From assembly GCA_003254925.1 (NCBI GenBank), contig QANZ01033799.1:1-64000 (forward strand): a stretch of DNA of 64,000 bases. The letters run 5' to 3'. This document shows, one piece after another, positions 11,773 through 23,200 of this stretch; the first letter of the stretch is position 1, and the number at the start of each line of letters is the position of its first letter. A program made the position numbers and the translations under genes. Under the pieces are notes generated by a model. It searched no databases. It had not been told where the DNA came from and was given only the letters and a program-made list of their open reading frames with translations. This DNA comes from Chamaecrista fasciculata (Eukaryota; Streptophyta; Magnoliopsida; Fabales; Fabaceae).

Positions 11773-12121
11773 TGTAGGCAAGATTAAGAAGATGAAGAAA
11801 TGGAGTGACAGCAGGAGCTGCTACAGAGGCCGACGACGGTGCTCTCACGGTGGCCGGACGGCGCCGGCGACGACGGTGACGGTGGTCGGTGGTGGTGGCT
11901 ACAGATTCGAGTGAGTGAGAATGGCGAGAGAGGAAAAATGAGGAAGAAAAGAGAGTGAGTGGATTTAATAACAGGTGGACGAAAATGGTAATATCATTGC
12001 TTGCACAAACAGTTGGGCTACTAAAACTGCTTCTTTCATTACTTTCTCTAACTAATAAATTAATGACAATTTTCGTGAACATCAATCAACACTCAGTGGA
12101 TTCCATGTGCACATTATTATT
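11773..12121 (-). promoter_or_regulatory. 5' flank and leader of SKU5 copy A (distinct from copy B)
   Basis: Only about the first 20-40 bases before the ATG match copy B (TTCTTAATCTT..CCTACA). Further upstream lies a GC-rich stretch (11,815-11,915) of CGG/CCG and GGTGGT repeats, with no similarity to the CT-rich leader of copy B. No clear TATA box can be fixed. A MITE starts at 12,132, so the unique 5' region is short. Any promoter assignment is inference. Confidence 0.4.
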
Positions 12122-12131
12122 ATTTTACTTA

Positions 12132-12558
12132 GGCCAAAGGGTTATTTTAGTCCTAAATATATCTCTCAAATGTTCAATCTGGTCCTAAATGTTGGTAAAA
12201 TATTTCATCTTGGTCCCAAACTATTGAATTTCTTCATATTTCTTTCGTCTCTCATTTCAAGTTCAAAGAACTTATTAAGAGTAACTCATAGCATTAAAAT
12301 CGTCGCATTCGAATTCGTAACAAGAGAGATATGATCAATTTTTTTTGTTTGACTGTAAAATGAGCAGTCTACTTTTAAGGCCGATTTGATATCGTTTGCT
12401 AACGGCCCCAACTGGATAGAGAAATATGACTACATTCAATAGTTTGGGACCAAAATGAAACATTTTACCTATGTTTAGGATTAATATGAATTTTTTGAAA
12501 CATACAGGACTAAAATGAACATGAGAATATATATTTTGGACCAAAATAACCCTTTAAC
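12132..12558. mobile_element. Mutator-like MITE with exact 10 bp target-site duplication
   Basis: The element is 427 bp, flanked by ATTTTACTTA at 12122-12131 and again at 12559-12568. Its ends are AAAGGGTTATTTTAGTCC and the inverted GGACCAAAATAACCCTTT, with further pairing inward (GTCCCAAACTATTGAA with TTCAATAGTTTGGGAC). A 9-10 bp duplication with long inverted repeats and no transposase fits a non-autonomous Mutator-like element. It lies about 350 bp upstream of the SKU5 copy A start codon. Confidence 0.85.
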
Positions 12559-12802
12559 ATTTTACTTATCATCCCACAAAAGCTACTAGTATTCATTGTC
12601 CAAAGCTGACTGTTGCTAATAAGTCACTCAGTCAAGGAGACATATCTAACCACAGCGTGTAAAAACATGATATAATATTCCTTCCTCCGGCCCTTTTCCG
12701 CAACCCCACATTAATTAAGGAGTTTCTAATTAAAGATAATATAATTGAAAAGCTTCACAGACAGACAATACGGTGACAGTGATGAAATTAAATAAAATAA
12801 TA

Positions 12803-13087
12803 CTCCCTCCGATTATATATATATATTTTTATAATGTTTAAAGTAAATGCACACAGATTAAGGAAATTATTAGTAAACTTGAAATGAAAGATAAAAATAA
12901 AATAAAAAGATTAAACTATTCTTATTAAATTACTTGAGAAATGTTTATTCATTTATGACTCTACTATATATAATAGGGGGTAGAATAGTAAAAAAATAAT
13001 TAATATTCTCTTGAATTTATAAAATATCAAATATTTTAAAATAAAAAAAAATTATCCAAAACATCAAATATATAGAACCGGAAAGAG
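12803..13087. mobile_element. Stowaway-like MITE (Tc1/Mariner), TA target site
   Basis: The left end TA-CTCCCTCCGATT and the right end AACCGGAAAGAG-TA are imperfect inverted repeats flanked by TA dinucleotides, with an AT-rich interior of 285 bp. The CTCCCTCCG start is characteristic of plant Stowaway elements. No coding sequence is present. Confidence 0.75.
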
Positions 13088-13193
13088 TATTATTGAAGAG
13101 AGCCTACTTGGTTTAATTATATGCTAATAGTAGACGGCTGTTTGTGGCTTTTGCCAGAAACAAGTAGAAGATTCTAATAATATAAATTTTAAT

Positions 13194-13936
13194 AGTTAAA
13201 TAGTTGTTTTGATCCTCAAACTTTGCGGTTAGTTTCATTTTAGTCTTTAAATTATGAGATTAGTTTCATTTTGATCCTAAAATTATTTTTTGTTCCATTT
13301 TAGTCCTCAAAATTTAACATTGGTTTCATTAGTCTTCAAACTTTTACATTTGTTCTATTTTAGTCCTCAAACATTCATATATGTTTCATTTTGGTCCTCA
13401 AATTTATAATAAGTGATTTGACAAAGATAGAAAGAAAATTATCACTCTTTAAATGAAGGCAAAAGATCTATTGATGCCCATAACGTTTAGGGTCAGTTTC
13501 AATTATGCCTTCAACATTTGTTTTGTCTCAGTTATGCCCCCAACGTTTCACTTTGTTGTCAATTATACTCTAACCTCAATTTTTTTTGCCAAAGTCCTAT
13601 TTTGGTCCATCAGGTTTGTCCGAATTTCCGTTTTGGTCCCTCAGCTCAAAGTCCTTCATTCATCATCATCTTCACCACTACCACCACCATCATCATTGCC
13701 AGCATAGCATAACCACCGCCGCCGTCAACTCCCTTATTATGATATATATATAAGTGAGAAATAATAATTCATCTCAAATGTTAGGTTAGAAATAATAGTA
13801 AAAACCAGATGAAATCATATTTTTGGGATGAAAATGGAATAAAAAATAGTTTGAGGACCAAAACGAAATAGAAAAAAGTTTGAGGGCCAAAATGAAACTA
13901 ACCTTATAATTTGAAAATCAAAATGACTATTTAACC
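13194..13936. mobile_element. Mutator-like non-autonomous element with 9 bp target-site duplication
   Basis: AATTTTAAT occurs at 13185-13193 and 13937-13945 around a 743 bp element. The left end (GTTAAATAGTTGTTTTGATC) and inverted right end (GGTTAAATAGTCATTTTGAT) match, and the interior is built of repeated GTTTCATTTTAGTCCTCAAA-like segments that pair with AGTTTGAGGACCAAAACGAA on the other side. The centre (about 13,480-13,740) holds different sequence with CAT/CAC microsatellites, and may be a nested insertion or captured DNA. No transposase is present. Confidence 0.82.
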
Positions 13937-13945
13937 AATTTTAAT

Positions 13946-15367
13946 TTACTAAACCACGAAACAAATCGATTGTATAAAGAATCGAATATTTATGACCAAT
14001 AAAGTTGTAGATGATGAATGGTGAGGGTTAAAACCTAAAATATAGAATAGTTATCCGTTAGGTTTGATTGAAGGAAATTAAAATAGAAAATAATGTTAGA
14101 ATGGAGGTGGGGACGAGGCAGAGGACAAAGTGGAACATATGCATGCGATGTCAATGGCAGATTGCTAGGCCCCACATAGCATGCATGCCAGTGAATTCAA
14201 ATAAGTAATAACCCATCCTATTCACTAAACACCAAACGCATATATATTGTCCCCAACTTTGCCCGTAATTGGCTCTCTCAAATTATTCCTACTCTATTAA
14301 GAAAGAAAAATCACTAATAATTGATTACTTAAATAGTTAAATAAGCTCAAACTTATGTCTCTAAGAGAAGACAACCTCATGCTCAAATTGTATATAAGTC
14401 AAGGCGTTTGTTCGGCCACACATACACTCATATAGTCATCCTTTAATTACCTACGAAAAGCTAGAGTGATGTGAACAAGAATAGTTAGTTGATTAAGGGT
14501 TGAGTATTTATCTTACAAGACTAAGGATTCAAATTCTTTAATCAATATGAGAATTTTATTTAGTGGGTAATATTTAAATTTCTCTCATAATTTTTTTAAA
14601 ACGTCCAGAGGTATTATATATTTGATCTTAAGAGATATTAGTGCTTACTTCCTTCTAAAATTTTATTTTATCAAAAAACAAAAAGTGATAAGGAATGGTC
14701 TACCAACCACCACCACCACCTTTAGGCACGATCCGATCACTTCTACCTTTAGACCCATCTAAGATCAAGCAAAATTATCCAAATGCCCTTCAAGGATCAT
14801 ATATAAATCCTCTTTCAAATATACTTTAACCCTAATTTTTTTGGTCTCTTTTATACCATATTAACTTGAGAATCAAAGTCTCACTGTGAGGAATTTCTCC
14901 TATGGCAACTAACCCGTATTAAAGACATAGAATCAAATCAAAACTCTTACAATTATATATCGTCAACAAGCGAGAGTAATTAACTCCTCAAATTTAGAAA
15001 AAGTATAAAATTCAATTTACTTCTCATTCATTTATACACCTCTTTTTTATCTATTACACCTTCTTCATGTATTTAATGCTAAAATGTTAAACAAGAAAAA
15101 ATGGCAAGTGTGAAGACTGAAGAGTGTTGAGAATAGAGACGGGCCCGCCTAAATATTAGATTGGTGGTCCATAAAGTGACGAAATGGTTAACGTTACTAT
15201 TCATTATTCAATTTTATAACTATCGGTGTTGACAAAATTCAAATATTTTAAATGGACAAAAACTGACCGGTTTGATAGGAAAATCAGTGAACCGACTATG
15301 TCTGACAAAAAACCGTTATAAGCGAAAGTGTATTTTTGGTATAGTATATTTTGTTCATGCCGTAGAT
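13946..15367. other. Intergenic spacer, no gene recognised
   Basis: AT-rich DNA with short unconnected open frames. I noticed a CAC-repeat tract at about 14,700-14,720 and GCATGC-rich sequence around 14,140-14,190, but no exon with recognisable protein similarity and no RNA gene. Confidence 0.5.
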
Positions 15368-15370
15368 TTA

Positions 15371-16710
15371 GGGTCAGTTCGTTTCCGTTTTTCTTAAAAT
15401 TTGTTTTGATTATAATCATGGTTTGATTATAATCAAATTTGATTATTTTTGTAGTGGTGTTTGGATGATTGTTGATTATTTGTGTGAAATTATTAAAATG
15501 GGTATGTAATGATTGTGGTAGGTGGATAAAAAGTAAGGAAATTGATAAATTGTATAGGGGTATAAATGGAAGAAAAAGTTAGAAAAAGTAATGTGTGATT
15601 TGATTATAATAAAAGTGTGTTTGGATGTGATTGTTGTTCCGAATCGGTTGTGAGTAGGTTGGGGGATGTTTTTCCGAATCGGTGCACCGTTTCATTTTTG
15701 CCTACGAAACGGTGCACCAACGAGGATTAAAGTGTCTTTGAGTGTCGATATTCGGTGCACCAGGGAAGAAAATCGATGCACCGATTCGCATCAGATGAGA
15801 GAGAATGTTAAAACTTGTCCGGACCCGAAAAAACAATCCAATTTAGCTTATTTGTCTCATCTCTCGTCACTCTCCCTCTCTCATCTCTCGTCACTCTCCC
15901 TCTCTCTCTCGTCGTGCACCTGAGGATTTGTAAATTTGAATCTATTAGCTATGGCGATAGATACAGGAGCAGTAATTTGGATTCCGATAATCGAAAGTTA
16001 AACCCCCTCACTTACAGAGTTCAGACAATCTGTTAGTACTTTGAAACTAATTTCGCATTGCAATAAAAAATTGTCAAATTTAGCTTATATATCTAGGTGA
16101 ACCATTTAAATCCATATATTCAAACATAAAGGTTTCACAGGTTTCAAGAGTCGATCGAAGAGGCGGTATCGACGAAGAGGCGGAGGACGACGTCGGCGGT
16201 GGAAGAGTCGTTCAATGAGAGGCTGTTGCCGCCACCCGAGGTGCTCGGACTGCGATGGTGCCGGTTTTGGGTCACTTCGGCAAAGCTTTTGTCGGAGAAC
16301 GATGAGTCGATGACGGCGATGGTGGAGGAATGGCGGTGGATTTACAGATTCAGAGAGGGAGGAAGAAGATGGGAGAGATTATTAATTTCAATAATAAATT
16401 ATTTTGGCAAAATAACAATTTAGCCCAACACAAAAATGAATAATTACAAACTAGCCCAAACACAAAAATGAATATTTACAAACTGACCCAATTTTAAAGT
16501 AAATGACTATTTTGCCCTTTGTGATTGGGGATTGAATGTATTAGAGTATAGGTAATTATAGGTTTATGTATAGGGGTATAAGTGTAATTGAGTGTGTTTG
16601 ATTATTTAAAAATCATGATTATAATTGAATCAGAAAAAAAACGTAAACGAACATGTTTATTATGATTATAATCAAAACAGATTATAATCAAAACGGAAAC
16701 GAACTGGGCC
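15371..16710. mobile_element. PIF/Harbinger-type non-autonomous element, TTA target site
   Basis: A 1,340 bp element flanked by TTA (15368-15370 and 16711-16713). The left end GGGTCAGTTCGTTTCCGTTT and the inverted right end GGCCCAGTTCGTTTCCGTTT are near-identical, and both are followed by TGATTATAATCA palindromes. A TTA/TAA duplication with ends starting GGG/GGC is typical of PIF/Harbinger. The interior lacks a transposase. It has four GGTGCACC-like palindromes (15,680-15,785), a tandem CTCTCGTCACTCTCCCTCTC repeat (about 15,860-15,910) and a GC-rich stretch (16,150-16,380) with a 74-codon open frame that could be captured gene sequence. Confidence 0.85.
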
Positions 16711-16713
16711 TTA

Positions 16714-18380
16714 GTCTCATAATATGCTTTTAATCCTATATTTTTTGGTAAAATTGTAAAATTGATGTTATATTTTTTGGTTAAATACAAAATTAGTCTT
16801 ACACTTTTAAGTTAAGTAGGACAGAGAATGAAATTTTTTAATAAAAATATGAGACTAATTTTATAACTTAATCAAATAATACGAATCTAAAATGATACGA
16901 TATTTGAGTAAAAAGATATAAAATTAAAAATTTTAACAAAAAAAATTATAAAATTAAATTGAAATGAGTAAAAATTATGATATAAAAAGTACACTTTCCC
17001 CAAACATATATAACAAACTGGCTAAGCCGACTAAAATCGAGTGGTTGATACTTTGGCTGGTTGAACTTTCGTTAAATTTTTAGAAAGACAACTGAAACAT
17101 TTAGTTGGAGAAACACTTAAGAAAAAGCTAGAGGATAGAGGGATATATATAATGGAGAAAATGGAAGAGTTTTTCACCGTTTCATATTTTCATTTAAAAA
17201 AAGAAGCAAAGAATTAGAGACCAGAGAATGGGTTCATTATATTGTGTGAGCTGTCATTTCTATTTCTTAAAGGTGTTCATGAGCTGTCATCAACTTATTT
17301 TAATTTCTTTTTATTTTCAATTTTTTTAAAAAACTTTTTCTATGATATATTTACGTTACTAATATATATAAATCATTTTGACGACGTAATTTTAGAGTTG
17401 TAATTTTAAAACTACACTACGATCTTATGTAAAAAAAATTCAATTAGAATTTTAAATATTATAACAAAATCCTCCTTAATTATATATAGATTTCAAATAT
17501 ATATTTTGATTATAGATTGAACAAATTGGTTAAATTTGTATAAAATATGTTTTTATTTTTAAATTTTAAATAAATATGGCCCGATTGAAAAGATAAAAGC
17601 GTGTGCATGGGAGTGTAATAAAGGTGTTGTGAAGGCGTACATATTTTTCTATTTTTCTAGTTCTATTTAAAATAGTGCTAGACACATTAAATGTGAATAA
17701 ATCTTTCAGCTAGATTTTTTTTTTTTAATGAATCTTTCAGCTAGAAGTGAATAATAATAGGTTGACAAATGGCAAAATGTGATAGGAGGAGGAGGAGGCC
17801 CCACACATGGTGGCCTACGTACGGCTCAGGGCTGGCAAGCATGCGGCAGCTTGAGAGTGCATGCATGTATAACGTAAGAGATCCGAATCCGACCGTTGTA
17901 AAGGCCATTTGTCATTTTGGTCAAAGTACAATTTTGGTCTTATAATTTTTCTTCAGATCTCAATTTAGTCTATAACTTTTTTTTGTTATACTTTTGGTCC
18001 TATATCTTTTGCTCAGGTTACAGATTTGATCCCATGCCAGACTTTCAATCTCATATCTTTAGATTAGGTTGTAGAATTGGTCCCATATTTTTTGGTCAGG
18101 TTGCAGATTTGATCTCATCATATATATCTTTGAGTCATGTTCAAAATTAGTCTTATATCTTTGACTCAAGTGAGACTACCATGAAACATTTTGTAAAGAT
18201 ATAATACCAATTATGTAATCTAACCAAAAGAAATGAGATCAAAAGTGATATAGAACAAAATCTGCAAAACAAAATATATAAAACCAAAAATATAACAAAA
18301 AAAAATGACACTAAATTGAAACCTAAACAAAAATTATGTGACTAAAAATATGAGACCAATTCTACAACCAGATCTAAAGA
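16714..18380. other. Spacer with decayed TIR-type repeats, no gene
   Basis: The sequence 16,714-16,990 and 17,915-18,370 contains repeated 'TTTTGGTC..' motifs in both orientations (for example AATTTTGGTCTTATA at about 17,930 and the inverted TATGAGACCAATTCTACAA near 18,350). These look like old foldback elements, but no boundaries or duplications could be fixed. The rest is AT-rich and featureless. Confidence 0.4.
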
Positions 18381-18560
18381 TATGAGCATGGTAATCAAGA
18401 TCGAGATCTTAGATCGTAAGATCGTGTAAGATCAAGATCTTAATAAGATCCACCTTGTCAGATTGCACATAGGATTGGAAATGACTGAGATCGTAGTGAG
18501 ATTGAGATTTTTTGGGTAGGATCGTAGGATCACAAGATCCTGAAGATCTTGGTCAGATTT
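18381..18560. mobile_element. Fragment of GATC-rich hAT-like MITE
   Basis: The stretch GATCGAGATCTTAGATCG followed by TAAGATCGTGTAAGATC matches the inverted right end of the complete element at 41,283-41,829. The other end is missing or too decayed to define. Very dense GATC and AAGATCTT motifs set it apart from its surroundings. Confidence 0.6.
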
Positions 18561-18609
18561 TGAAATTATTTCTTTTTCTTAGCATTTTGACATTTATTTT
18601 AGAAAAAAC

Positions 18610-18935
18610 ATATTATTTGGTCCCTAAATTTACACCGAGTCAACTAATCAGTCACTAAATAATCAAAATACACGATTTGATTCCTGAAATGTTTCAATTA
18701 TCAACTATTTGGTCCCTAAATTTTAACTACTTTTATACTTTTTGGTCCCTGAATTTTAATTAACTTTACGCTTTTTAGTTTCTGAACTTGTAGTAAATGT
18801 ATACTATTTGATACCTAAATTGTTACCTTTTGGTCCCTAGATTAAATTTGACCCAAGGACCAAATCGTTGACAATTGTAATAATTCAAGGACTATTTAGT
18901 TGACACGGTGTAAATACAGGGATCAAATGATAGAG
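18610..18935. mobile_element. Candidate MITE with long inverted repeats
   Basis: The left end (ATTTACACCGAGTCAACTAA) pairs with the right end (TTAGTTGACACGGTGTAAAT). The interior consists of repeated TTTGGTCCCTAAATTT segments. No target-site duplication could be recognised, so the boundaries are approximate and the superfamily unassigned. Confidence 0.55.
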
Positions 18936-18997
18936 GTTTTTTTTAATATTACTAAAAAGTTAATGCTATTACATATATAATATATTTTTTTAAAAAA

Positions 18998-19510
18998 GGG
19001 TAAATTGCAATTTGGTACCTTGTGGTTAGGGGCGATTCCCCTTCGGTACCCTGAAAGAAAAATTTTTGCATTGTGGTACCCCGTGGTTTGCTCCGTTAGC
19101 GATTTGGTCCCCTGAGGTTTTTTTTTGTTAGGATTTAACGGCAAATGTACGTTAAAATGTCAAAAATCTCCCAACAAGTCTTCTCTTATGCGTTTAAGTC
19201 CTTTCCCTTTACTAAAAGGGATCAAAACATAAGGAATTAATTATAAAAGGGTCTTTAGAATTCTAATATTATAGAATTTTCTCATTTTCGTAAGATTTCT
19301 TTTGAATAGGTCCTGATTTAATTACACTTTAATCCCAAAAGTTTATGATCTTTATCAAAATAGTCCTTAGAACCTCAAAAGACAAATGAGCATCTATGAT
19401 TTATCAAAAAATCCCTATATTCAACTACAATTTTCATTCAAGTACACTACAAACAAATCAAAACCCCCAAATTTTTCCAAAATCAAGCCCCACAAATCAA
19501 AAACTCTCTC
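18998..19510. mobile_element. One-armed fragment of the long-TIR element family
   Basis: From GGGTAAATTGCAATTTGGTA onward this matches, in order, the inverted right arm of the element at 45.6-47.4 kb. It runs past the arm into its interior (AAAACCCCCAAATTTTTCC, 19,465-19,500). The opposite arm is not seen before SKU5 copy B, so this is a truncated relative. Confidence 0.7.
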
Positions 19511-20146
19511 AACAACAAAATCAACATTATCAACAACCAATTTCTTCATACCCTAAGGAATCAAAATTCAAAACTAAGGAATTCAATTTCTTTCTCAATT
19601 TTCCACAATTTGGCATAATTGGTTCAATGTCCATGCCCATGGTTCAATGTCCGCCTACATCTACCACTACCCACTTGCTTCTCTTCTTTTGTTTTTCTTA
19701 ATGAAAAATTAAGTGTAAATATTGATATCTCATTAGAATTAGATAATACCTATCAATTATTTTTTGATCGGTTTATCAAAGTATTCCTAGCTTAATTAGC
19801 TAAGGATTAATTTTCTGCAAATCGATACACTATTTAAGGGTTTGTCCCTGGTCAATTAGTCTTTAATTCGGACCTTCCTCCCGGTAAAATAAGAGCCTCT
19901 TATTTCATATTGGCTCCAATCTGCTACTGCCTACTGTTAAAAGAAAATGAAAAAGTGCAGAGGGAGAGAGAGAGAGAGAGAGAGCTCACGCGCCTTCATT
20001 CCCACTTGATTTGTGATTTGTGAATTGTGAACTGGCTACTTGCTGTCATCTCTCTCTCTCTCTCTCTCTCCACTCTTCCACTTTCATCATATCTCTCTCT
20101 CCTGCTCTCTACTCTCTAGTCTCTACTCCTCTCACTTTCCAAAACC

Positions 20147-20177
<31 letters not shown>

Positions 20178-20209
20178 CTTCTTCTCTGTTCTTAATCTTC
20201 TTACCTACA
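19511..20209 (+). promoter_or_regulatory. 5' flank and CT-rich leader of SKU5 copy B
   Basis: Contains a (GA)n run at about 19,962-19,983, a (CT)n run at about 20,050-20,070 and a (CTT)n run at about 20,149-20,184, directly upstream of the ATG at 20,210. CT-rich leaders are common in strongly expressed plant genes. The GA and CT runs can pair with each other. No such sequence precedes copy A. The transcription start cannot be fixed from sequence alone. Confidence 0.5.
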
Positions 20210-23200
20210 ATGCCAGATCTACTCGTCTCTCTTCTCACCATTCTCTTGCTTTTCACATTCTCTTGTGCTCTCGATCCCACTGTTTTCTACAACTTCGAGG
20301 TCTCTTACATTACTGCCTCTCCTCTTGGAGTTCCTCAACAGGTTCGTTACGGTTTTTACTCTCACTTGCTTAACTACAACATACATACATACTTAATAAG
20401 CTCCTCAAAATTTGTTACTGTTAGCTTGCTATTATCATTTTTAAGCTCAGGCTTTCATTTATGTACTATTTATCTGCTAGGTTATTGCTATCAACAAGCA
20501 GTTTCCAGGTCCAACTATTAATTCCACTACAAATAACAATGTCGTTGTTAATGTTCGAAACAAATTGGACGAAGACCTCCTCATTCACTGGTACGATTCC
20601 TGCCCAATTTGAACTCATTCACACTTGATTTTGCTGACAAAAAGAAAAATAAAATAATTGAATTTGTGGGATTATTGGACAGGTCTGGGATTCAGCAACG
20701 GCGAAGTTCATGGCAAGATGGACTTGCTGGCACGAATTGTCCCATTCCTCCAAAGTGGAACTGGACTTACCAGTTTCAGGTGAAGGATCAGATTGGAAGC
20801 TTTTACTACTTTCCCTCTCTCAATTTCCAGAGAGCAGCTGGTGGATTTGGAGGCTTCATCATAAACAACCGCGATATCATTCCTATTCCTTTTGATACTC
20901 CCTATGGCGACATTGAAGTCTTCATTGGAGATTGGTACACCAGGAATCATACGGTCAGTGTTGTTGGTAGAAATAATCATTGCATTGAAATGTCATGCTG
21001 GTTATATATAGATAGGCCGGGTTTTCTGTTTCATACTGATTTTGCTTTGGAATGCAGGATTTGCGGAAGGCCCTTGATGCAGGGAAAGACCTGGGAATGC
21101 CAGATGGTGTTCTTATCAACGGGAAAGGACCTTATAGATACAATGATACACTTGTTCCTGAAGGCATTGATTATGAAACAATTGAGGTTCATCCTGGTAG
21201 GTCCTTAAAAAATATTTAACTTGAGTTTGGTATGTTTTTGCCATTGTTCTTTTGTAGTGGCAGTCTGTCTTGTCCAAGAAGACCTTATTAGTTTGAGGAT
21301 AGAAACTAAATAATTACTGACTACTATATGCTGGTTATTTCAACTCAAGTCAATTAACATCAGGGACGTGAAGCATTTCCATATCTTCTCTGTAGGAAAA
21401 AAAAAAAAAGTGGCAGGAAGGGGCATCTTAATTCCTCCTCATGAATTGTTTTTCACTTTTTGTTTGGGCAGTTTTATACTACGGTGTGGAGTACATGATC
21501 GATGTATTTAACAAACATGTGTGTTACTAATTTAGTTGTGGTTCTCACAACGAACAAGTATGCATAAAAATCTGTTAATAGCAATCCTACTTGGAGTTAA
21601 AAGTGTATTAAATTATAATGTGTTAATGGAAACGCTACTTGAAGTTAAACGTCACAACTATTGCATCAATGCTGTAGTTACTTTTGTGTTACAACCTTCT
21701 TGATGAAAATTTACCCTTTGAACAGTTTTAATGACACTATAATGTTGAACAGGGAAAACTTATCGGATTCGTGTACACAATGTTGGTGTATCAACAAGTC
21801 TGAATTTCAGGATCCAGAACCATAACTTGCTTTTAGCTGAGACTGAAGGATCTTATACTGTGCAACAAAACTACACTAGCTTAGATATTCATGTTGGACA
21901 ATCTTATTCTTTTCTGGTAACCATGGATCAGAATGCTAGCACAGATTACTACATCGTGGCAAGTGCCAGATTTGTGAATGAATCGCGTTGGCAAAGAGTT
22001 ACTGGAGTTGGCATATTGCACTACACAAATTCCAAGGGAAAGGCAGCTGGTCCTCTTCCAGACCCTCCAGCCGACCAATATGACAAGACCTTCTCAATGA
22101 ACCAAGCACGATCTATCAGGTCTCCTTTTATGGTTCTTTTATAGCATAAGTTCTTCATTATTGTGTTTTGTTAAATGTTGAAGTAATATATTGGTTTTGG
22201 GATGTTAAAGGAAGTGGAAACATTGGAAGGAGATACTTTTAGATGCAACTTTTGTTAATGTCACCATGTCAGTCTGGATCTCTTAATCTGCACGTGTGTA
22301 TCCAATCTGTAGAGAATGTGAAGCTATTATGTATTATATAAGCATAATCCCACTGAAGTTTGTATAGTTGTAGACATCTAAATGAGCCTTCAGAATTATG
22401 TGGTTGACTGTGCAGATGGAATGTATCAGCCAGTGGTGCTCGCCCAAACCCTCAAGGTTCTTTCAGATATGGTTCCATCAATGTGACTGAAATTTACGTA
22501 TTGAGAAATAAACCACATGAGAAGGTTAACGGGAAGCACCGAGCTACACTCAGTGGGATCTCTTTTGTCAAGCCGTCCACTCCAATCAGGCTTGCTGACT
22601 GGTTCAAAGTGAAGGGAGTATACAAGCTTGATTTTCCCACCAAGCCTCTAACAGGACCACCTCGGGCTGAAACATCTGTAATCAATGGAACTTTTAGAGG
22701 ATTTATCGAAATCATACTGCAGAATAATGACACCAAGATGCATACCTACCATTTGAGTGGATATGCATTTTTTGTTGTAGGGTAATGGCAAATGTCCTCT
22801 TATTTAATTGTTGTTCCTTGTATAAATGGGGTTGTTACCTTTAAGGTTTTAATAGAACAAATTTAATTGACTTGCTGCAGGATGGATTATGGTGAGTGGT
22901 CTGACAGTAGCAGGGGTACATATAATAAGTGGGATGGAATAGCTCGCACTACTACACAGGTACCTTTTTTCGTTTGTCCAAAACTGTCAAACACATTATT
23001 ACAACTTACAAGCTTTGTTGGTTTTGCTCAAAGCTCTTCTTTTTCCTTGCTTAGAAACTCCTTGTTCTTATGTGTTTCTTGCCAATTCTTTGAGTCTAGT
23101 CAAATGTGTGTTTGTGTGTGTGTGTGGAACTTCTAAATCAATGCAACTGGAAGCCTCTTTTCTTAATGCAGTCTAGTACTAAGATAGTTCTGTGATCTAG

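Larger units (their letters stand above)
2862..11795. repeat. Left arm of large inverted duplication
   Basis: This block is the reverse complement of parts of 20,185-54,168. Matching pieces, read outward from the gene, are: SKU5 copy A (8,071-11,772) with copy B (20,210-23,829); the 3' flank 7,480-8,070 with 23,830-24,430; 6,500-6,740 with 24,780-24,920; unit A (4,040-6,740) with units B and C; 3,068-3,350 with about 51,790-52,050; and 2,862-3,060 with about 53,987-54,168. The order is conserved but the left arm is much shorter, mainly because the right arm gained insertions and extra repeat units. The inner boundary lies a few tens of bases upstream of the SKU5 start codons. Confidence 0.85.

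Noticed and set aside
20609..21208. 199-codon open frame
   Set aside because: It is exon 3 of SKU5 copy B read through flanking introns; the spliced nine-exon model explains it.
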